NCBI GenBank assembly: GCA_022448945.1
Contig: JAKVCV010000020.1
Span: 1-64,000, forward strand
Direction of reading: 5' to 3'
DNA: 64,000 nucleotides
Source: Saprospiraceae bacterium
GTDB taxonomy: Bacteria > Bacteroidota > Bacteroidia > Chitinophagales > Saprospiraceae
Positions 10,308-18,901 of this stretch are shown here, in pieces; within the stretch, counting starts at the first letter, position 1, and each line of letters starts with the position of its first letter. Below the pieces are notes generated by a model. It was not told the DNA's origin and made no database searches. It was given only the letters and a program-made list of their open reading frames with translations. The translations under genes were made by a program, and so were the position numbers.

Positions 10308-10955
10308 CTAACCAGCCTTTTCATCTTCAATGTTACTAACAAGTTCATAAACTGCAATCGCCCTTAATGTAGTTTCTTCAAACTCACTAAGATCAATTTT
10401 AGACACATCTATAGCTTTATTAGCAATAGCATCAGGTAAAGCAATTTTTGCAACTTCCTCTTCACCAATATAAATCTTGTTTATACCACTAGCACCATGT
10501 CGGACAATTTTAGCAAATTCATCATTCTTTAAATCGTAGAAAACACCGTTTTCCCGAATTAATCCTTGCTTCTGATCATCAATAGTTACCTCTGTTCCTT
10601 TATTTGTAATTCTGAAAATATATTCATGATCCTGCGAGAGAATATATATCACAGCATTCTGCCCTGGACCGATATAATTCTTGTAAGCAAAAGCAAAAAT
10701 CGGATCTCCTGCAGAAGAAAGGAAAACTCCATTGCCCGATCGTGCTTTATCTTTAGTGAGGATTTGATCTATCTGATTGGAAGATATTTCATCAGTCCAG
10801 GGCATAAAACCACCTTTAAACTGTTTTACTTTCCCTTTTAATTCTATTAAATCTTCTTCTACTTCTGATGACGTAGGTTGTACATTCCGCAAAAACTTTA
10901 GCATAAAATATATACCTAATGCCAAAACAGTTAATATAATAACTAATTTAACCAT
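10308..10955 (-). CDS. Uncharacterised membrane-anchored protein
   Basis: The protein begins with a single hydrophobic helix (VKLVIILTVLALGIYFMLKFL) right at the N-terminus, followed by about 195 residues of soluble domain with many short strands and glycine turns. I chose the Met at 10955 because it places the helix at the very start; a Met at 11000 would add 15 residues (MLFVILHYLITQSSN) and cannot be excluded. No catalytic motif was seen. It converges on the plus-strand gene at 9670-10269 with a 38-base gap. The likely location is the inner membrane with the bulk of the protein on one side. The function is unknown. Confidence 0.55.
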   Translation of the reverse strand: MVKLVIILTVLALGIYFMLKFLRNVQPTSSEVEEDLIELKGKVKQFKGGFMPWTDEISSNQIDQILTKDKARSGNGVFLSSAGDPIFAFAYKNYIGPGQNAVIYILSQDHEYIFRITNKGTEVTIDDQKQGLIRENGVFYDLKNDEFAKIVRHGASGINKIYIGEEEVAKIALPDAIANKAIDVSKIDLSEFEETTLRAIAVYELVSNIEDEKAG

Positions 10956-11161
10956 ATTAGATGATTGTGTAATTAAGTAATGTAGTATAACAAATAACAA
11001 TAATACAAGGTGTTTACCTTTATTTGCTAATTTATTTGAAAGAAATCAAAACAATATAAAAGACAACTGAAGATATAAAAATTGAAACTAAACTGATACA
11101 AATAAATTATTTGTTAATTAATACATAGCAATAAAAATTAATTTTAAATAACAAAATATCA

Positions 11162-11905
11162 TTAGTTACATTCCCATTTCATATCCGATAATTTGAACCA
11201 TGCTCGCCGATAAGAAAAATGCCACCATTCTGTTGTAACAGTTTTGAAACCAAAAGCCTCCATAGTGTTCAAAAGTAGTTGTCGGTTTTCAAGAATTTCT
11301 GCTGATAAATTATTATATCCCCAATAAGCCTCTCGTCCAAAGTAGTCATAACCCGTGCCCATTTCCAATTCCTTGCCTGTATTTAGATCAACAATCGTTA
11401 AATCCATTGCCCCGCCCCTACTATGCATGGAACCTTTTGAGGGGGGTGTTACAAATCGAGGGTCAGATTTTTTTTTCCATAGTTTATATTGAGCACTTTG
11501 AGGGCGATAACAATCAAATACCTTGAGGCCTAAATTTTGTTCTTTGAGTTTGTTCTGAATTTGCATTACTGCTTTAGCCACTCGCATGCGCAAATAACAT
11601 TTGGGACAATTATATATCTGCAATTCCATAAAATTATTGGTTGTTGCATAACGCAAATCAATTTCAAGATCAGGAATCAATTGTCGCATATCTACCCAAG
11701 AGGAATCATCCAATTTAAATAATGAATCTACTTCATGTTTACTAAAACCTACAAAAACAGCCTTATTAGTCTGAAAACGATCAAATGATGTATCAGAAAC
11801 GATTGTATCAATAGCTATAGTCTTTGAAATAGTAGTATCAGAAATAGTTTTATTAGTACAAGTATAAAACGATAACATCAAAAGTAATAAAAACCAATAC
11901 TTCAT
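11162..11905 (-). CDS. D-Ala-D-Ala dipeptidase, VanX/DdpX family lipoprotein
   Basis: This is a zinc peptidase that cleaves D-alanyl-D-alanine, used in peptidoglycan turnover or to recover the dipeptide. The signature S-x-H-x-x-G-x-A-x-D appears as SMHSRGGAMD with ligands H161 and D168. The second motif E-x-W-H is TEWWHF with catalytic E226 and ligand H229. The arginine that stabilises the transition state in VanX fits R134 in CYRPQSAQ. An N-terminal lipoprotein signal ends in SFYTC with Cys16, so it is probably anchored in the periplasm or outer membrane, unlike cytosolic VanX. Nothing around it resembles a glycopeptide-resistance cluster, so a housekeeping wall role is more likely. The next gene upstream, smpB, lies 46 bases away on the same strand. 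Confidence 0.88.
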   Translation of the reverse strand: MKYWFLLLLMLSFYTCTNKTISDTTISKTIAIDTIVSDTSFDRFQTNKAVFVGFSKHEVDSLFKLDDSSWVDMRQLIPDLEIDLRYATTNNFMELQIYNCPKCYLRMRVAKAVMQIQNKLKEQNLGLKVFDCYRPQSAQYKLWKKKSDPRFVTPPSKGSMHSRGGAMDLTIVDLNTGKELEMGTGYDYFGREAYWGYNNLSAEILENRQLLLNTMEAFGFKTVTTEWWHFSYRRAWFKLSDMKWECN

Positions 11906-11951
11906 TATGATAGGACAGTCATTTTTATTGAAAGATGTAAATTGAAAAAAC

Positions 11952-12413
11952 TTATTGATATTTTTTTCTCATACGATCGAGGTTTCTTTTAGAATCTCGT
12001 TCTTTAAGACTTTCACGTTTGTCGTAACTTTTTTTACCTTTAGCCAAAGCGATTTCCAACTTGGCATAACCTCTTTCAGAAATAAATAAGCGATATGGTA
12101 CAATTGAAAAACCTTGCTCTTTAACTTTATTATGTAACTTTTTTAACTCCATTTTATTTACTAACAACTTCCTTGGACGTTTAGGTATATGGTTATTATA
12201 AGTGCCATATTTATACTCAGAAATATGTAAATTATTAACAAATAACTCTCCAGATTTAACTACACAATAAGCATCACTCATATTAACTTTTGCAGATCGA
12301 ATAGACTTTATTTCTGTTCCCTGCAATACAATTCCAGCCTCAATTGTAAACACAAAAGAAAATTCATGAGTCGCTTTTTTGTTAATAATTTCTATATTCT
12401 TTTTAAGGTTCAT
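11952..12413 (-). CDS. smpB: SsrA-binding protein SmpB
   Basis: SmpB binds tmRNA and brings it to stalled ribosomes for trans-translation. At 153 residues the length is typical. Visible family features are NKKATHEFSF near the N-terminus, GIVLQGTEIKSIR for the core strand, the NLHISEYKYGTY region and the C-terminal basic tail KGKKSYDKRESLKERD ending in KRNLDRMRKKYQ, which enters the ribosome decoding site. No tmRNA gene was found in the window. Its start codon is well supported by the conserved N-terminus. It may be transcribed with the VanX-like gene downstream. Confidence 0.95.
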   Translation of the reverse strand: MNLKKNIEIINKKATHEFSFVFTIEAGIVLQGTEIKSIRSAKVNMSDAYCVVKSGELFVNNLHISEYKYGTYNNHIPKRPRKLLVNKMELKKLHNKVKEQGFSIVPYRLFISERGYAKLEIALAKGKKSYDKRESLKERDSKRNLDRMRKKYQ

Positions 12414-12620
12414 TATTTAAAATTAAAGAAACATTCAAAAAAAAAGGTAAAATAATAGTATTTCTAATAATTTACTTCTTACTTTTGCTTTCAATCACCC
12501 ATTAACATATGTTAAAATAACAAATCAATTACATTAACAAAGCAAAATATAAATAAAAAAGTTCTCTGATTTAATTAAATTAATATTTCTAACAGGAATT
12601 TTTTATATTGAATAACGATA

Positions 12621-13001
12621 ATGAAGATTTTGAACACATTTCTTTTAACAATTTTTATGAGTCTTTTTCTTTTCAGCTGTGGAGATAATTCTACAACAAC
12701 AAATGAAGAAAACTCTAATGATTCTATAACTGAAGTAGCAAGTTCTGAAAATACAACAGAAATTTTTGAAGATGCCTCCGGAAAAATTACTGCTGATATA
12801 GTACAAAAGGCATGTGCGTGTCAAGAAAGCGCTAAACGAGATGATGGCAGTATGGACATTGATTTAGTAAGATCATGTATGGGGGGCAAAAACAAAATCG
12901 AATTTGTAAAAGATCTTTTGGGACCTGATGCATCCGACAAAGAACGTGCAGATGCAGAAAAATCTCTAACAGAAAAAATGAAGGCTAAATGCCCCAATTA
13001 A
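12621..13001 (+). CDS. Small lipoprotein, uncharacterised
   Basis: A short signal peptide (TFLLTIFMSLFLFSC) ends with a lipidated Cys at about residue 20, followed by a Thr/Asn/Ser/Glu-rich linker. The C-terminal 75 residues contain two Cys close together (KACACQES), a further one in RSCMGGKNK and a last one near the end (AKCPN), which could form disulphides in the periplasm. No known family was recognised. A second small lipoprotein gene follows after about 70 bases, on the same strand, so they may be co-transcribed. Confidence 0.7.
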   Translation: MKILNTFLLTIFMSLFLFSCGDNSTTTNEENSNDSITEVASSENTTEIFEDASGKITADIVQKACACQESAKRDDGSMDIDLVRSCMGGKNKIEFVKDLLGPDASDKERADAEKSLTEKMKAKCPN

Positions 13002-13074
13002 ATAATTTTTTATCCATTATGTGACTATAATTTATAGTCTGTATATTTTTAACTCTATTAATATTTCAACAATT

Positions 13075-13323
13075 ATGAAAACGCTAAAAATCTTGTTTTT
13101 GATGTTTATGGTAACTGGATTCTTGGTAAGCTGTGGTGGAGAAACTACTGCTACTGAAGAAACTACTACTGAAGAAACTACTGAAGAAGCTGCTACTGAA
13201 GAAGCTGCTACTGAAGAAGCTGCTACTGAAGAAGCTGCTACTGAAGAAACTACTGAAGAAGCTGCTACTGAAGAAGCTGCTACTGAAGAAGCTGCTACTG
13301 AAGAAGCTGCTACTGAAGAATAA
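13075..13323 (+). CDS. Small lipoprotein made almost entirely of Glu-Ala-Thr repeats
   Basis: The start is the ATG at 13075, which opens a classic lipoprotein signal (KTLKILFLMFMVTGFLVSC, Cys at residue 20). An upstream in-frame GTG at 13021 would precede the signal by 18 residues and is rejected. The mature part is only about 62 residues and is all Glu, Ala and Thr: two identical copies of EETT followed by four EEAAT units. The chain is highly acidic and is likely to be disordered or extended. It could act as a spacer or charged surface tether at the envelope. No function is known. The gene is followed by a hairpin terminator. Confidence 0.75.
   Translation: MKTLKILFLMFMVTGFLVSCGGETTATEETTTEETTEEAATEEAATEEAATEEAATEETTEEAATEEAATEEAATEEAATEE
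13171..13314 (+). repeat. Nested tandem repeat, two identical 72-bp units
   Basis: Each 72-bp unit holds one 12-bp GAAGAAACTACT and four 15-bp GAAGAAGCTGCTACT. The units at 13171-13242 and 13243-13314 are identical at every base. A related, imperfect run precedes them at 13141-13170. The repeat lies inside the lipoprotein gene and keeps the frame because every unit is a multiple of three. Confidence 0.95.
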
Positions 13324-13381
13324 TCTCATTAATAGTTTTGACATAACAAAACTACTAAGATTGATCTTAGTTTAAAATAAA

Positions 13382-13408
13382 AAATACTTGACTTTTAGTC
13401 AAGTATTT
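13382..13408. terminator. Bidirectional hairpin terminator
   Basis: A perfect 12-bp stem (AAATACTTGACT with AGTCAAGTATTT) and a TTT loop lie between the convergent genes ending at 13323 and 13452. It is followed by TTTTT on the plus strand and preceded by an A-run that gives a U-tract on the minus strand, so it can serve both genes. Confidence 0.8.
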
Positions 13409-13451
13409 TTTTTGCTCTTACGCTTCTTTCAATTGAAATGTTTTAATAATC

Positions 13452-14126
13452 TCAACCATCATTGTCAATTGATTTAATATATAGATTTTTTGCTACTTTG
13501 TGCGTAATTGTACTATCAACCTTTTCATTAATCTTAATAAGTAGAGATTGATCATATTCAAAAACTGAAAGGACCTCTACCGGTGCGCCCAATACTAATC
13601 CTAACTTTTCAAGATATTGTAAAAATGAAGAAGAATGCTCTTTTACCCCAACAATCACTGCTTTTTGACCGACTTGCAATTCAGAAAGAAATAATTGTGA
13701 ATGCAACTCAATATTACCAAACTTATCAGGGATGGGGTCTCCATGCGGATCATATTTAGGAAAATCCAATAGTTCATCCAGACAATTAATTAATTTTTCA
13801 GACTGAATATGTTCCAATTGTTCGGCAACAACATGTACTTCATCCCACGAAAAGTTAAGCTTTTCTACCATAAATGTTTCCCAAAGCCGATGTTTTCTTA
13901 CTATTAAAACAGCACATACTCTTCCATTATCACTTAATTTGGCACCTTTGTATTTCTCATATAAAATATACCCTTTTTCAGTCAAACGTTTTAGCATATC
14001 TGTTACAGATGCCGGAGCAGTATTCAAATGAAGAGCAATTGCATTTGTTGAAACAGATTCTTCAGCTGTTCCTGATAATTTAAATATCGCTTTTAGATAA
14101 TTTTCTTCTGTAGAAGATAAATGCAT
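13452..14126 (-). CDS. DtxR/MntR-family metal-dependent repressor
   Basis: The 224-residue length fits a DtxR-type regulator with an N-terminal winged helix (about 1-72), a dimerisation and metal domain (73-140) and a C-terminal FeoA/SH3-like domain (150-224). Metal ligands fall at the same positions as in DtxR: H79 and E83 (HRLWE), H98, and E105-H106 (EQLEH). Position 102, a Cys in DtxR, is Glu here, as in the manganese sensor MntR, although the MntR N-terminal Asp/Glu pair is not clearly kept. It therefore senses Mn or Fe and represses uptake genes when the metal is bound. No transporter gene adjoins it; the target is not visible in this window. Confidence 0.88.
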   Translation of the reverse strand: MHLSSTEENYLKAIFKLSGTAEESVSTNAIALHLNTAPASVTDMLKRLTEKGYILYEKYKGAKLSDNGRVCAVLIVRKHRLWETFMVEKLNFSWDEVHVVAEQLEHIQSEKLINCLDELLDFPKYDPHGDPIPDKFGNIELHSQLFLSELQVGQKAVIVGVKEHSSSFLQYLEKLGLVLGAPVEVLSVFEYDQSLLIKINEKVDSTITHKVAKNLYIKSIDNDG

Positions 14127-14267
14127 TTTAATTATTTTTTATTGAAAAAAGTTAATCAATACTTTACTCGTTGACGCAATATCAAATTTCTTTGGAATTG
14201 TATATTGGTTAACAATATTGTTCACGATTTATATCAAAAATTACTTTAAGCAAATAAACATAAAATA

Positions 14268-15122
14268 TTAACCATTCAATAATACTTCACGTTTTTTGGT
14301 TTGCCTTGCAGCTATGTGTATACTCAATTCATAAAGAAAATAAATTGGAATACCAATGATAACCTGAGTCATAATATCGGGAGGTGTTACAAAGGCAGCA
14401 ATAATCAAAATTAATACAATAGCATGCCGTCTATATACTCTCATTAAAGTATCTGTTATTAAACCCATTTTCGCAAGATAAAAAACTATGATAGGCATCT
14501 CAAATATGATGCCTACTGGCATAGTAAACATAATCATATAATTGATCAACGATGTTGCTTTAATAAGATTTCCAGCATCGCCTGCATTAATCATTGGGAG
14601 TTCATAGGTAACCAAAAAATTGATAGCAAAAGGTGCTAAGACAAAATACCCAAAAGAAATACCAAATAAAAACAAAAGACTACTGATAAATACAAGGCCA
14701 TTTGCTGCCCTAATTTCCTTGCCGTAAAGGCCTGGTTTAATAAATTTCCATAATTCCCACAATATATAAGGAAACGCCATAATTAAACCACCAAACAAAC
14801 AGACTTTGATATGTAAGAAAAACGCTTCACCCATTTCAAGAGTTACCAGATTAATACTTGCAGGCACATAACACATTTTATCACCTAATTCAGCCCAGTG
14901 CGACAACTTACACATTAATTTATATGTCAAAAACTGTTCGTTAATAGGTCCAAAAACTATATATTCAAAAATTGTTTTTGTTGCAAAAAAAACGAAAACA
15001 GCTGAAGCACATATAGCAATTGCAATACGCATTAAATGAATTCGAAGTTCATCAAGGTGCTCCACAAAAGACATTTCTTTCTCATCTGAGGTAGAAATGG
15101 GTGTTGTTTTAATATCAGACAT
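14268..15122 (-). CDS. tatC: Sec-independent translocase subunit TatC
   Basis: TatC is the twin-arginine signal receptor of the inner membrane. The N-terminal part contains the conserved EKEMSFVEHLDELRIHLMR, with the FxEHLxELR signature used in signal-peptide binding. Six hydrophobic segments can be seen, and the later region has YILWELWKFIKPGLYGKE, the typical loop after helix 2-3, and FEMPIIVFYLAKMGL. The length of 284 is a little over that of E. coli TatC because of an insertion of about 30 residues in the first periplasmic loop (LMCKLSHWAELGDKMCYVPA), common in Bacteroidota. No tatA is adjacent. A promoter-like site lies at 15167-15199 just upstream. Confidence 0.95.
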   Translation of the reverse strand: MSDIKTTPISTSDEKEMSFVEHLDELRIHLMRIAIAICASAVFVFFATKTIFEYIVFGPINEQFLTYKLMCKLSHWAELGDKMCYVPASINLVTLEMGEAFFLHIKVCLFGGLIMAFPYILWELWKFIKPGLYGKEIRAANGLVFISSLLFLFGISFGYFVLAPFAINFLVTYELPMINAGDAGNLIKATSLINYMIMFTMPVGIIFEMPIIVFYLAKMGLITDTLMRVYRRHAIVLILIIAAFVTPPDIMTQVIIGIPIYFLYELSIHIAARQTKKREVLLNG

Positions 15123-15166
15123 GAGGTTAAATCTGTACTAATGTTATAGTTCTCAACAATAATAAA

Positions 15167-15199
15167 CAAAAGTACAAAATATATGCGAATTGTGTCAAA
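15167..15199 (-). promoter_or_regulatory. Bacteroidota-type promoter of tatC
   Basis: On the minus strand this reads TTTG, 21 bases, then TACTTTTG, which matches the known Bacteroidota consensus (TTTG at -33, TAnnTTTG at -7) with accepted spacing. The predicted start point is about 40 bases before the tatC ATG. This is a pattern match only. Confidence 0.5.
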
Positions 15200-15259
15200 G
15201 TAGTTCGTTGAAGCTTAATTCATATTACAAAAAGAATCAAAAAAATGATTGAAGATGCT

Positions 15260-16042
15260 TTACAATAGATTCTTGATAATATCAATTAGATTATCATTCT
15301 TGTAAGCTGATTTGTCTTCCTCTATTTCTTTGATTAATTCTGTATCAATTTTGAGTTCGGAAAGAATATTTTCAGTATTAGCTTTTTCTGTGCTATCTGA
15401 ACTGTGAAAATTTCGTAATAATTGTTTGGCAGCAACTTCTTTTTGAACCATTGCATTATTTTCAATATCTTTGGTGGTATCAACTTTAGGGGAGTTATTG
15501 GTGCTCGGCCCCCTATTAAAAACGTCCATAAAATCTTTAGGCTTACTTTCTGTAGAACCAAGAAGTTCTTCATCTTGCATTTGATTATGAAGATACAAAT
15601 CTTCTTTTGACACCTTTCTAGATAACAGAAAATCATCTTCCTGAAGTCCTAAATCTTCTCCTTCTATGGGATCTTTATCCTTTTTTGGATCACGTTGAGC
15701 TTGAGCAACAGGTATATTATATCCTTTACTGGCCCCTTCTTCATCTGCCTTTTGGAGTTTTAATTGAGCATTTTTTTCAAACTCTTCTTCTTCAGTCATT
15801 TCTTCGTTTAAAGGATCTTCTTCCTTTGTCTGGTCTTCGATTATATTACCTTCTGTAGGATCATTCATATAATCAGAGTCTTCTTCTTCATTATAGGCCT
15901 CAGCTTTTTCTTTTTCCAAGGCCATATTTATAGACATCAACCCATCATCTTCTCTTTCCTCATAGATATTATTAATAGATTGTTTCCCTTTTTGTTCTTC
16001 TTCCTCTTCCTGTAATTTTGCAGATTTAATTTTTTTTGCCAT
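15260..16042 (-). CDS. Strongly acidic, low-complexity protein
   Basis: This 260-residue protein was not recognised. It opens with a lysine-rich segment (AKKIKSAKLQ), then becomes very rich in Glu, Asp and Gln for about 100 residues (EEEEEQK, EEEDSDY, MTEEEEFE), and ends with a possibly folded helical domain (about 195-260). There is no signal peptide or membrane helix. The composition fits a largely disordered scaffold or adaptor. It is transcribed away from tatC by no clear operon; the 137-base gap to tatC contains the tatC promoter. No catalytic motif is present. Confidence 0.55.
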   Translation of the reverse strand: MAKKIKSAKLQEEEEEQKGKQSINNIYEEREDDGLMSINMALEKEKAEAYNEEEDSDYMNDPTEGNIIEDQTKEEDPLNEEMTEEEEFEKNAQLKLQKADEEGASKGYNIPVAQAQRDPKKDKDPIEGEDLGLQEDDFLLSRKVSKEDLYLHNQMQDEELLGSTESKPKDFMDVFNRGPSTNNSPKVDTTKDIENNAMVQKEVAAKQLLRNFHSSDSTEKANTENILSELKIDTELIKEIEEDKSAYKNDNLIDIIKNLL

Positions 16043-16300
16043 AGCACTATTTTTACATTAACCGTACTTTAAAAGTACAATAAATTATATTGATATCCTA
16101 AAATGCTAAAAGCAAACTTTATACAACTATTTATTAGATTCTTAAGAACTATTTTAACTTGAATATAGCTATGAGGATTAAAAATGTTAATCAACAAGGC
16201 ATAATCACAATTTGATTATTTAATTTATTAGTAAACACAACCTAAATAAAAACTAATTAGTATATTTGACCTAATTTAGATCTAAACACAATAATCAATT

Positions 16301-16750
16301 ATGGAAAAACATTTAAAAGCAGCAAAAGATGACCAACAAAAGGTGCTTTTTTACAAAATCGGAAATTGGTGCTTTATATTAGTAGGAATAGGTCATTTAA
16401 TTGGTCATTTTCTAACACCAAAAACATCTGAACAATTAGAGATGATGCAAAAAATGAAGGAATTTAGTATCGCAATGCCAGGAAGAGAAACTAATTTACT
16501 CTTTTTCCATACAGGGTTTAGTATAATGATGGGAATAATGCTCATAAGCTATGGTTATATAAATTTAATATTCCTCAAAAATAACCGACAATTCAACGTT
16601 CCTGACAAGCGAATACTAGTTACAAATACGCTGGTATCTTTGATATCATTAATTATAGCAATAAAGTTTTTTTTTATAATACCAATCATAATAACAAGTC
16701 TGGCGTTTAGTGCTTTTACATTAGCACTACTAATTGCGACCAAACAATAA
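16301..16750 (+). CDS. Small four-helix membrane protein
   Basis: Four hydrophobic segments are visible at about 23-42, 65-90, 102-122 and 125-146. The first contains two histidines spaced like GHLIGHF, and a third histidine appears in LFFHTGF, which might be a metal or heme site, but this is inference. The N-terminus is charged and cytosolic. The family is not recognised with certainty. A TATATTTG box at 16261-16268 resembles a -7 promoter element, but no matching TTTG was found at the expected distance. The GNAT gene at 16822 follows after 71 bases. Confidence 0.6.
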   Translation: MEKHLKAAKDDQQKVLFYKIGNWCFILVGIGHLIGHFLTPKTSEQLEMMQKMKEFSIAMPGRETNLLFFHTGFSIMMGIMLISYGYINLIFLKNNRQFNVPDKRILVTNTLVSLISLIIAIKFFFIIPIIITSLAFSAFTLALLIATKQ

Positions 16751-16821
16751 AATTTTATTATGTTTGAAGATTAAATCTCTATTTAAAACATCTTCTCATT
16801 TAACAACGAAGACAGAACAAC

Positions 16822-17319
16822 ATGGATTTCACTATACGCCCTTTAAATTCAAAAGATGTTGAAGAATATTTGGCATTAACAAAATATATTGATGCCGAAA
16901 CAGACTTTTTAGGCTCATCACCAAATGATAAACGTCCTACAACTGTACAAATGATAACATCTATAAGTTCTAATAGACAAATATATTTTGTAGCGGCCAA
17001 CGAATTTGGCCTAATAGGTCACATAGGTGCTTTTTGGAGAAGAGGAAAAGGTGAAAGAGTCAAACACACAATGGTTGTAGGGCTAGGTGTTGCAAAAGAC
17101 TTTTGGGGAAAAGGCATAGGGAATGCTTTGTTTGAAGCTACTGAACAAAAAGCAAAAGAAATAGGCATTACTCGACTCGAATTAGAAGTAATGACACACA
17201 ACAAAGGTGCTATTGCGCTATACAAAAAGAGAGGGTTTGAAATAGAAGGGACAAAACGCAATTCTATAAAAATCGGAGATCAATACATTGACGAATATAT
17301 TATGGCTAAATTATTATAA
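16822..17319 (+). CDS. GNAT-family N-acetyltransferase
   Basis: This is a single-domain 165-residue acetyltransferase that moves an acetyl group from acetyl-CoA to an amine. Motif A is clear: VVGLGVAKDFWGKGIGNALFEAT, with the pyrophosphate loop W-G-K-G-I-G. Motif B is ITRLELEVMTHNKGAIALYKKRGFEIEG, including the Asn-x-x-A-x-x-L-Y-x-K-x-G-F pattern typical of RimJ/RimL- and PhnO-like enzymes. The end (KRNSIKIGDQYIDEYIMAKLL) closes the fold as usual. The substrate cannot be read from the sequence. Confidence 0.85.
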   Translation: MDFTIRPLNSKDVEEYLALTKYIDAETDFLGSSPNDKRPTTVQMITSISSNRQIYFVAANEFGLIGHIGAFWRRGKGERVKHTMVVGLGVAKDFWGKGIGNALFEATEQKAKEIGITRLELEVMTHNKGAIALYKKRGFEIEGTKRNSIKIGDQYIDEYIMAKLL

Positions 17320-17489
17320 AAAATTTGCATTACAGAAAAAAAATGAAATAGCAAATTTGTTGTATACGCTACAGAATATCTAATTTATGTCTAAAATGCC
17401 ATTTATTTAATGAATTTTAAATTTACTGCTTCCTAATTCTTAACTTTGCGACAAATCATATACAAATATTCTTCTTCACCGCAAAGATT

Positions 17490-17963
17490 ATGAAAACTAT
17501 TATTATACTATTAACGATACTATTCATGCTATTTTCGGCATGTACTACATCAAATTCGAGTAACATAGAAACAGCAAGCGTTGAAACTTCTGACAGCACC
17601 TCACCAACAAAAATTGTAACTGAGAGGATGAAAGAAATCAGAGAGATTTTAATAGGAGACTGGTTAGAAGATTCAATCGAGTTTAAACGTGTTTATCCTG
17701 GTCACCGTCCTCCTCCAGTTCAAAATACTAGAGTTAGATATCAGGAAGATGGTTATGTTTATATACCTGGTGTATTGTTAACCAAAGAACACTGGGACAC
17801 TTGGGAAATTGCAAATGATTCTACATTGCACATCATTAAACGTCAAGACTATGGTACTAGAGTTTTTTTCATTGACACTATTACACCAAACATGGTGAAA
17901 TACAGATTACAAGTTCCTGAGCACAAATATGAACGAAAAATCAAACTACTTAGAATAAAATAG
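17490..17963 (+). CDS. Small lipoprotein, uncharacterised
   Basis: A lipoprotein signal (TIIILLTILFMLFSAC, Cys at residue 18) is followed by a Ser/Thr-rich linker to about residue 50. The rest reads like a small beta domain of about 100 residues (GDWLEDSIEF, GYVYIPGVLL, LHIIKRQDYGTRVFFI, YRLQVPEHKYERKIKLL), similar in feel to lipocalin-like proteins. No family can be named with confidence. A TAACTTTG element at 17441-17448 is in a plausible place for a -7 box. The surE gene follows after 50 bases. Confidence 0.65.
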   Translation: MKTIIILLTILFMLFSACTTSNSSNIETASVETSDSTSPTKIVTERMKEIREILIGDWLEDSIEFKRVYPGHRPPPVQNTRVRYQEDGYVYIPGVLLTKEHWDTWEIANDSTLHIIKRQDYGTRVFFIDTITPNMVKYRLQVPEHKYERKIKLLRIK

Positions 17964-18013
17964 TTAATTAATTTTAATATTAAGCTTATCAATCCTTTTG
18001 ATATAAATGAGAT

Positions 18014-18790
18014 ATGGAAAATAAACCAACAATACTAATTAGTAATGATGATGGAATAACTGCTTCAGGAATTCGAAATTTAATAGAAATTGCTCAAGAA
18101 TTTGGAAATTTGGTCATTGTTGCTCCAGACAGTCCACAATCAGGTCAAGGGCATTCTATCACTTTAGAAAACCCTATCCGAATGAAACGATCAAATATTT
18201 TTGGATCTGATATAGTTGCATATGAGTGTTCCGGAACCCCTGTTGATTGTATCAAAATTGCTAAAAATGAAGTGCTTAAAAACAAGAAAATAGATTTATG
18301 CCTTTCAGGTATCAATCATGGCTCAAATGCGTCTACGAATATTCTTTATTCAGGAACTATGTCTGCTGCTATGGAAGCTTCTATAGAAGGTATACCATCA
18401 ATTGGCTTTTCATTATTAGATTTTTCTGCAGAGGCAGACTTCTCGGCCTCCAAACAAATTGTTCGAAAAATAATTAAACTTGCATTAACTAAGGGACTTG
18501 GGAGTACGAACCTATTAAATGTTAACATCCCTAATGTTTCTATTGATGCAATAAAAGGATTTCGTATCTGCAGACAAGCCAAAGGTTATTGGGCAGAAGA
18601 TTTTATGGAGAGCAAAGACCCTATAGGCCGCCCCTATTATTGGTTAACGGGTAAATACATATACAAAGATAGTGGAGAAGATTCTGATATTTGGGCATTG
18701 GAAAACAATTATGTCTCTATTGTCCCGGTTATGCATGACCTAACTATGCATAATGCTATTTCAAGTCTGAACCATTTCAACATTATGTAA
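18014..18790 (+). CDS. surE: 5'/3'-nucleotidase SurE
   Basis: SurE is a metal-dependent phosphatase that removes phosphate from nucleoside monophosphates and related compounds. The N-terminal motif ISNDDGITASGI contains the metal-binding N11-D12-D13, and APDSPQSGQGHSIT and LSGINHGSNASTN supply the Ser/Asn ligands of the same site. VAYECSGTPVDCI and ILYSGTMSAAMEA are further family blocks. The length of 258 is normal. Its position after a small lipoprotein gene is not informative. Confidence 0.95.
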   Translation: MENKPTILISNDDGITASGIRNLIEIAQEFGNLVIVAPDSPQSGQGHSITLENPIRMKRSNIFGSDIVAYECSGTPVDCIKIAKNEVLKNKKIDLCLSGINHGSNASTNILYSGTMSAAMEASIEGIPSIGFSLLDFSAEADFSASKQIVRKIIKLALTKGLGSTNLLNVNIPNVSIDAIKGFRICRQAKGYWAEDFMESKDPIGRPYYWLTGKYIYKDSGEDSDIWALENNYVSIVPVMHDLTMHNAISSLNHFNIM

Positions 18791-18901
18791 CATATTTATA
18801 TTTTAACATTTAATTTATAGGTTCAATAAACAAATTACTAAAACTATTTGTGTTTATATCTCATAATTTATATACAACTGAGCTATTAGAAATAATTTAT
18901 A

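Noticed and set aside
13141-13320. Possible CRISPR-like array
   Set aside because: The units are adjacent with no spacers and keep a coding frame, so this is a coding tandem repeat.
13084-13375. Open frames on both strands across the repeat, giving runs of Lys-Leu or Ser-Phe
   Set aside because: They are shadows of the 15-bp repeat, which is open in several frames. Only the frame with a lipoprotein signal peptide is believable.
16261-16268. TATATTTG promoter box upstream of the gene at 16301
   Set aside because: No TTTG is present at the expected spacing upstream, so it was left out as a separate feature.
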